Origin: Fimbriimonadales bacterium
GTDB taxonomy: Bacteria; Armatimonadota; Fimbriimonadia; Fimbriimonadales; GBS-DC
NCBI GenBank assembly: GCA_025998675.1
Contig: AP024673.1
Span: 1,019,221 to 1,083,220 of the forward strand
Reading direction: 5' to 3'
Length of the DNA: 64,000 nucleotides
This document shows, piece after piece, positions 61,304 to 64,000 of this stretch. The notes beneath the pieces are model-generated. The model ran no database searches. It was not told where the DNA came from and saw only the letters and a program-made list of their open reading frames with translations. Each line of letters opens with the position of its first letter. The stretch's first letter is position 1. The position numbers and the translations under genes are program-made.

Positions 61304-61310
61304 CCCACCG

Positions 61311-62267
61311 ATGCCCACGGTGCACACGCCTTCCGTAGAGTCGCTGGCGCAGGGGGTGCTGTCGGGCGAGACGCGCTCGATTGCCCGCGCCATCACACTG
61401 GTCGAATCGCGCGCCCCTGAGCGGCTGGCGCTGCTCGAACGCCTCTTTCCGCACACGGGACGCGCCTTCAAGCTGGGGATTACGGGCGCGCCCGGCGCGG
61501 GCAAAAGCACGCTGACCTATCAGCTCATCCCGCGTCTGAAGGCGCGGGGCTATCGCGTGGGCGTGCTGGCGGTGGACCCGACCAGTCCGTTCAGCGGCGG
61601 CGCGATTCTGGGCGACCGCATCCGCTTCGACGACGCGCTGGAGGGCGTCTACATCCGCAGCCTCGCCAGTCGGGGCAGCATCGGCGGGCTGTCGCGCGGC
61701 GTGCCCCCCGCTATCCGCGTGCTGGAAGCGGCGGGCTACGATCTCATCCTGATTGAGACCGTCGGCGCGGGGCAACTGCAGGTCGATGTGCGCTTCGTGG
61801 CGGATACCGTCGTGCTGGCGCTCGTGCCTGAAGCAGGCGATGTGGTGCAGGCGATGAAGGCGGGCATCATCGAGATTGCCGACATCTACATCATCAACAA
61901 AGCCGACCGCGAGGGAGCCACGCGGATGCGACTCGATTTGCGCAACGCGCTCGAACTCGGCGGCAAACCGAAGGGCTGGAACCCGCCGATTGCCCTCACC
62001 GAAGCGCTGCACGGCAAGGGCATCGACGAACTGATTGCGTTTATCGAGGAACACAAGCAGTACCAGCAGCAATCGGGCGGCTGGGAGGCGCGCCGCCTGC
62101 AACAGATCGAGTGGGAGCTGCAGTCGCTGATTCACGACGCGCTGGAGCAGCAGGCGCAGGCGACCACGCGGCAATTGTTCAACGCGGAGACGCTGCAGGC
62201 AGTATTGCAGGGCGCCGAAAACCCCTTCCCGAAGATTCGCGCATGGCGGGTGCGTGAAAATCCATAG
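61311..62267 (+). CDS. meaB: MeaB/ArgK-type G-protein chaperone of cobalamin mutases
   Basis: A 318-residue SIMIBI GTPase that gates cobalamin delivery to methylmalonyl-CoA mutase. G1 GITGAPGAGKSTLTYQL near 57, VDPTSPFSGGAILGDRIR near 92, ETVGAGQLQVDVRF near 150 (usually ETVGVGQSE), and G4 INKADREGA near 200. The C-terminal dimerisation helices are present. The upstream ATG at 61281 overlaps the promoter, so the ATG at 61311 is taken. The mutase is not in the window. The shared promoter word hints at joint control with the FadN-type enzyme of acyl-CoA breakdown. Confidence 0.92.
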   Translation: MPTVHTPSVESLAQGVLSGETRSIARAITLVESRAPERLALLERLFPHTGRAFKLGITGAPGAGKSTLTYQLIPRLKARGYRVGVLAVDPTSPFSGGAILGDRIRFDDALEGVYIRSLASRGSIGGLSRGVPPAIRVLEAAGYDLILIETVGAGQLQVDVRFVADTVVLALVPEAGDVVQAMKAGIIEIADIYIINKADREGATRMRLDLRNALELGGKPKGWNPPIALTEALHGKGIDELIAFIEEHKQYQQQSGGWEARRLQQIEWELQSLIHDALEQQAQATTRQLFNAETLQAVLQGAENPFPKIRAWRVRENP

Positions 62268-62308
62268 GAGTAGGCATTTGCTTCTGAAGTTTCACTTGAT
62301 GCATCCGT

Positions 62309-62485
62309 TTATACCAATCTGCTGGTCATAGTTCGTAAAACGGCGGTTTATGGAGTGCGGAAGCGGAGCTTCCGCATGCTGAAGCTACCGCTTCAGCACT
62401 CCATAGCAGCGGGGCGCAGGCAACAGCACACCTCTGCGGGCGCGTGCGAGGCAATTAACGAACTTTGACTGCGCAGTTGGTATTA
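62309..62485. mobile_element. MITE-like palindromic element, copy 2 (177 bp)
   Basis: The left end TTATACCAATCTGCTGGTCA and the right end, read inward, TAATACCAACTGCGCAGTCA both continue into AGTTCGT. These are near-identical terminal inverted repeats. The centre folds as a cruciform: TATGGAGTGC (62349-62358) pairs with GCACTCCATA (62396-62405) around two hairpins, GCGGAAGC/GCTTCCGC and TGCTGAAGC/GCTTCAGCA. No coding capacity. It ends directly behind the hicA stop codon. Confidence 0.6.
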
Positions 62486-62701
62486 CTACTTGAGCAATTC
62501 TTTGAACTGCTCAATAGTGAGCCCAGCATCACGAATTATCCCGCCCATCGTGTAGGCATTAACAGGATTCGCCCGTGGAATCGTTAGGATACGAGTTCCG
62601 TCCGTCATGACGATGTGCTTCCCTTCACGAGCAACCCAAAAACCTGCCTTCTTCAGTGCGCGTACCGCCTGTTGGTGGTTAATCCCAGCCAGTTTAGGCA
62701 T
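62486..62701 (-). CDS. hicA: HicA family toxin (mRNA interferase)
   Basis: A 71-residue double-stranded-RNA-binding-like toxin. The KKAGFWVAREGKHIVMTDG segment holds the active-site His (GKHI) and TIPRANPVNAYTMGGIIRDAGL closes the fold. It cuts mRNA independently of ribosomes in known cases. It lies second in the unit and overlaps hicB by 8 nt. A MITE-like element abuts its stop. Confidence 0.9.
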   Translation of the reverse strand: MPKLAGINHQQAVRALKKAGFWVAREGKHIVMTDGTRILTIPRANPVNAYTMGGIIRDAGLTIEQFKELLK

Positions 62702-62915
62702 ACTCTATGGAGACCTCAACCTCACGCGCTTCGTCCCCCTCGCGATGCAGCCGACTCGCAACTTCGAGATACTGCTGAATGGCGTCGCGAATATTCTCCA
62801 GCGCTTCCTCCTCCGTTGCCCCCTGCGACCAGCAGCCAGGCAATCCAGGGCACCATACGGCATACCCCTCATCGGTTTTGCTAAGCATCACCATGTAACG
62901 AGTAGATCGTTTCAT
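62694..62915 (-). CDS. hicB: HicB family antitoxin, short form
   Basis: A 73-residue protein with the partial RNase-H fold: VMLSKTDEGYAVWCPGLPGC and ATEEEALENIRDAIQQYLE. It neutralises HicA by covering its active site. The C-terminal DNA-binding domain of longer HicB proteins is missing, so autoregulation by this protein alone is doubtful. The antitoxin-first order applies. A TATAAT box lies 10 nt before the ATG. Confidence 0.88.
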   Translation of the reverse strand: MKRSTRYMVMLSKTDEGYAVWCPGLPGCWSQGATEEEALENIRDAIQQYLEVASRLHREGDEAREVEVSIEYA

Positions 62916-62925
62916 CCCGCGCAGA

Positions 62926-62931
62926 ATTATA
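62926..62931 (-). promoter_or_regulatory. -10 box TATAAT of hicBA
   Basis: GTGTATAAT on the minus strand, 10 nt before the hicB ATG. Confidence 0.5.
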
Positions 62932-62987
62932 CACTGCTGAATAGATTCCAGAGCAAGCGGAAGCGCAAACTTCAGTCTCGGAGCGAC

Positions 62988-63809
62988 TCAGTCCTGGTAG
63001 CTATACCAAATACCCGCGAACACCAGTTCCGCATCTCCCGTTAGCCAGAGCGTGTCGTCGGGGCGCCATTCCACTTCCAGCGCGCCGCCAAGCATCTGCA
63101 CGCGCACCGCTCGACCAAGCCTGCCCATGTGCGCGCCCGCAACCACAATCGCGCACGCGCCTGTGCCGCACGCCAGGGTCGCGCCCGCGCCCCGTTCCCA
63201 CACCCGCGCCCGCACGCAGTCGGGCGACTCCACCTGCGCGACCGACACATTCACACGGTCGGGAAACTGCGGATGACGCTCCAGTTGGGGACCCACCGTC
63301 TCCAGCGGGAAGGCGTCCACCGAGTCGACGAACAGCACGAGGTGCGGCGCGCCCGTATGGACGAAAAGCCAATCCTGCGCGGAAGCGTGCTGCAGCGAAG
63401 CTTCAACAGATTCCCCCTCAGGCAGACGCGCCGCTTGCGGCGTTCCCATCTCCACCTGAAACTGCCCGTCGCCGAGCCGATGCACGCGCCGTATGCCTGC
63501 GCCCGTCTCTATCGTGAAGCTGGTCGCGTCGGGATTGTGAAACTCCCACACATAGCGTGCGAAACAGCGGACGCCGTTGCCGCACATGGTCGCCTCAGAG
63601 CCGTCGGCGTTGTAGATGTGCATGCGGTAGTCCGCATGCGGCGACGACGCCACAACCAGCAACCCATCCGCCCCAACGCCGAACCTGCGGTCGCAGAGCC
63701 GTCGCGCCAGTGATGACCACTCACTCACCGCAAGCGGCTGCGTCAGCGTGTCCAGCAGTACGAAGTCGTTGCCTGCGCCTTGCAGTTTGAAGAAGCGAAG
63801 CGCGCTCAC
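62988..63809 (-). CDS. dapF: Diaminopimelate epimerase
   Basis: A 273-residue epimerase that turns LL- into meso-diaminopimelate for lysine and peptidoglycan. The two catalytic cysteines are in [14 protein letters not shown] near 76 and [15 protein letters not shown] near 217. [13 protein letters not shown] at the start is typical. It starts at a GTG that overlaps the hfq stop (GTGA), so translation is coupled to hfq. Confidence 0.95.
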   Translation of the reverse strand: MSALRFFKLQGAGNDFVLLDTLTQPLAVSEWSSLARRLCDRRFGVGADGLLVVASSPHADYRMHIYNADGSEATMCGNGVRCFARYVWEFHNPDATSFTIETGAGIRRVHRLGDGQFQVEMGTPQAARLPEGESVEASLQHASAQDWLFVHTGAPHLVLFVDSVDAFPLETVGPQLERHPQFPDRVNVSVAQVESPDCVRARVWERGAGATLACGTGACAIVVAGAHMGRLGRAVRVQMLGGALEVEWRPDDTLWLTGDAELVFAGIWYSYQD

Positions 63810-64000
63810 TCCTCGAAATCCGACTCTCCCTGCTGCGCTTGCGGACGCCCGGTCGGACCGTAGCCCGGCACGGGACGCGCAGGCACGATGGAGGTAATAG
63901 CGTGCTTGTAGACCAGCTGCACGGGCTTACCGGGGCTTTCCAGCAGCACCGTGAAGGCGTCGAACCCGCGCACCGTCCCGCGCAGTTGCAGCCCGCCGCT
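63806..64000 (-). CDS. hfq: RNA chaperone Hfq, 5' end cut by window edge
   Basis: The visible 64 codons before the stop read [20 protein letters not shown], then [15 protein letters not shown], the Sm1 and Sm2 motifs of Hfq (FDAFTVLL and YKHAI). A Gln/Gly/Pro-rich tail of about 25 residues follows. Hfq hexamers pair small RNAs with mRNAs. The first dozen or so residues lie outside the window. It is coupled to dapF downstream. Confidence 0.92.
   Translation of the reverse strand, partial: SGGLQLRGTVRGFDAFTVLLESPGKPVQLVYKHAITSIVPARPVPGYGPTGRPQAQQGESDFEE

Noticed and set aside
62268-62485. Attachment site or tRNA fragment near hicBA
   Set aside because: No tRNA-like end or integrase; the palindromes fit a MITE-like element better.
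1-64000. CRISPR arrays, rRNA, tRNA genes and IS transposases
   Set aside because: No direct-repeat arrays, no cloverleaf with CCA or T-loop in any intergenic gap, and no transposase-like frame was seen.

Overview
The window is one contiguous, GC-rich bacterial chromosome segment with dense, mostly vertical-looking gene content. Several traits point to Armatimonadota (inference from lineage-typical families, not a database hit). There is a DUF1559-like pilin whose mature start reads LFPVFAQAREQAR. Exported proteins end in dockerin-like DDADLL tails. There are also DUF2227, DUF3054 and TIGR00300 proteins. Flagellin, PilT, PBP1A/PBP2, DapF and a Tat-type signal indicate a diderm-type, motile, peptidoglycan-bearing cell. 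No tRNA, rRNA, CRISPR array or intact transposase gene was seen, and no gene-free stretch exceeds 300 bases.

Layout. 1-3.2 kb: a truncated class A beta-lactamase diverges from a small zinc-ribbon membrane protein and a FadN-type beta-oxidation enzyme. 3.4-9.1 kb (minus): a dockerin-tailed hydrolase, then a PBP1A-PBP2 pair. 9.3-16 kb: a pilin with a LacI-type palindrome at its promoter, a TIGR00300 enzyme, aspartase, a secreted PQQ-like protein behind a sigma-54-like promoter, and a heptosyltransferase-type enzyme. 16-27 kb: GuaA, an S41 lipoprotein protease, DUF3054-MltG, an orphan PAS histidine kinase, PilT, an SDR, a phosphohexomutase and a pseudo-receiver-like protein. 27-40 kb: IleRS, an acyl-CoA dehydrogenase, a 1,525-residue M28-like/FtsX permease fusion, a beta-repeat surface protein, an amine oxidase and LarC. 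40-50 kb: flagellin with a sigma-28 promoter, BON, ComF, CAP, a mannitol-1-phosphate dehydrogenase-like protein, a PPC/dockerin protein, RadC, DUF2227 and the dnaG-rpoD operon. 51-58 kb: a YchF-like protein, a TPR protein, an amidase, and a four-gene operon of unknown function that is the best candidate for an undescribed system. 58-64 kb: a glycosyltransferase, NYN, Era, a degenerate pilin, MeaB, HicBA, DapF and the end of Hfq.

Two patterns run across the window. First, many genes have a -10 box, usually preceded by GG, ending 6 or 7 nt before the start codon and no Shine-Dalgarno; this predicts leaderless transcripts. Internal operon genes instead carry AGGAGG sites. Second, two short palindromic elements with related terminal inverted repeats lie directly behind stop codons at about 26.7 and 62.4 kb and look like MITEs.

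Functionally the core is cell-wall synthesis and remodelling (PBP1A, PBP2, MltG, DapF, amidase), replication and transcription initiation (DnaG, RpoD), translation and ribosome assembly (IleRS, Era), purine synthesis (GuaA) and acyl-CoA metabolism (FadN-like, acyl-CoA dehydrogenase, MeaB). The accessory layer is exported: dockerin, PPC, beta-repeat, CAP and PQQ-like proteins, pilins, and the 53.9-57.4 kb operon.
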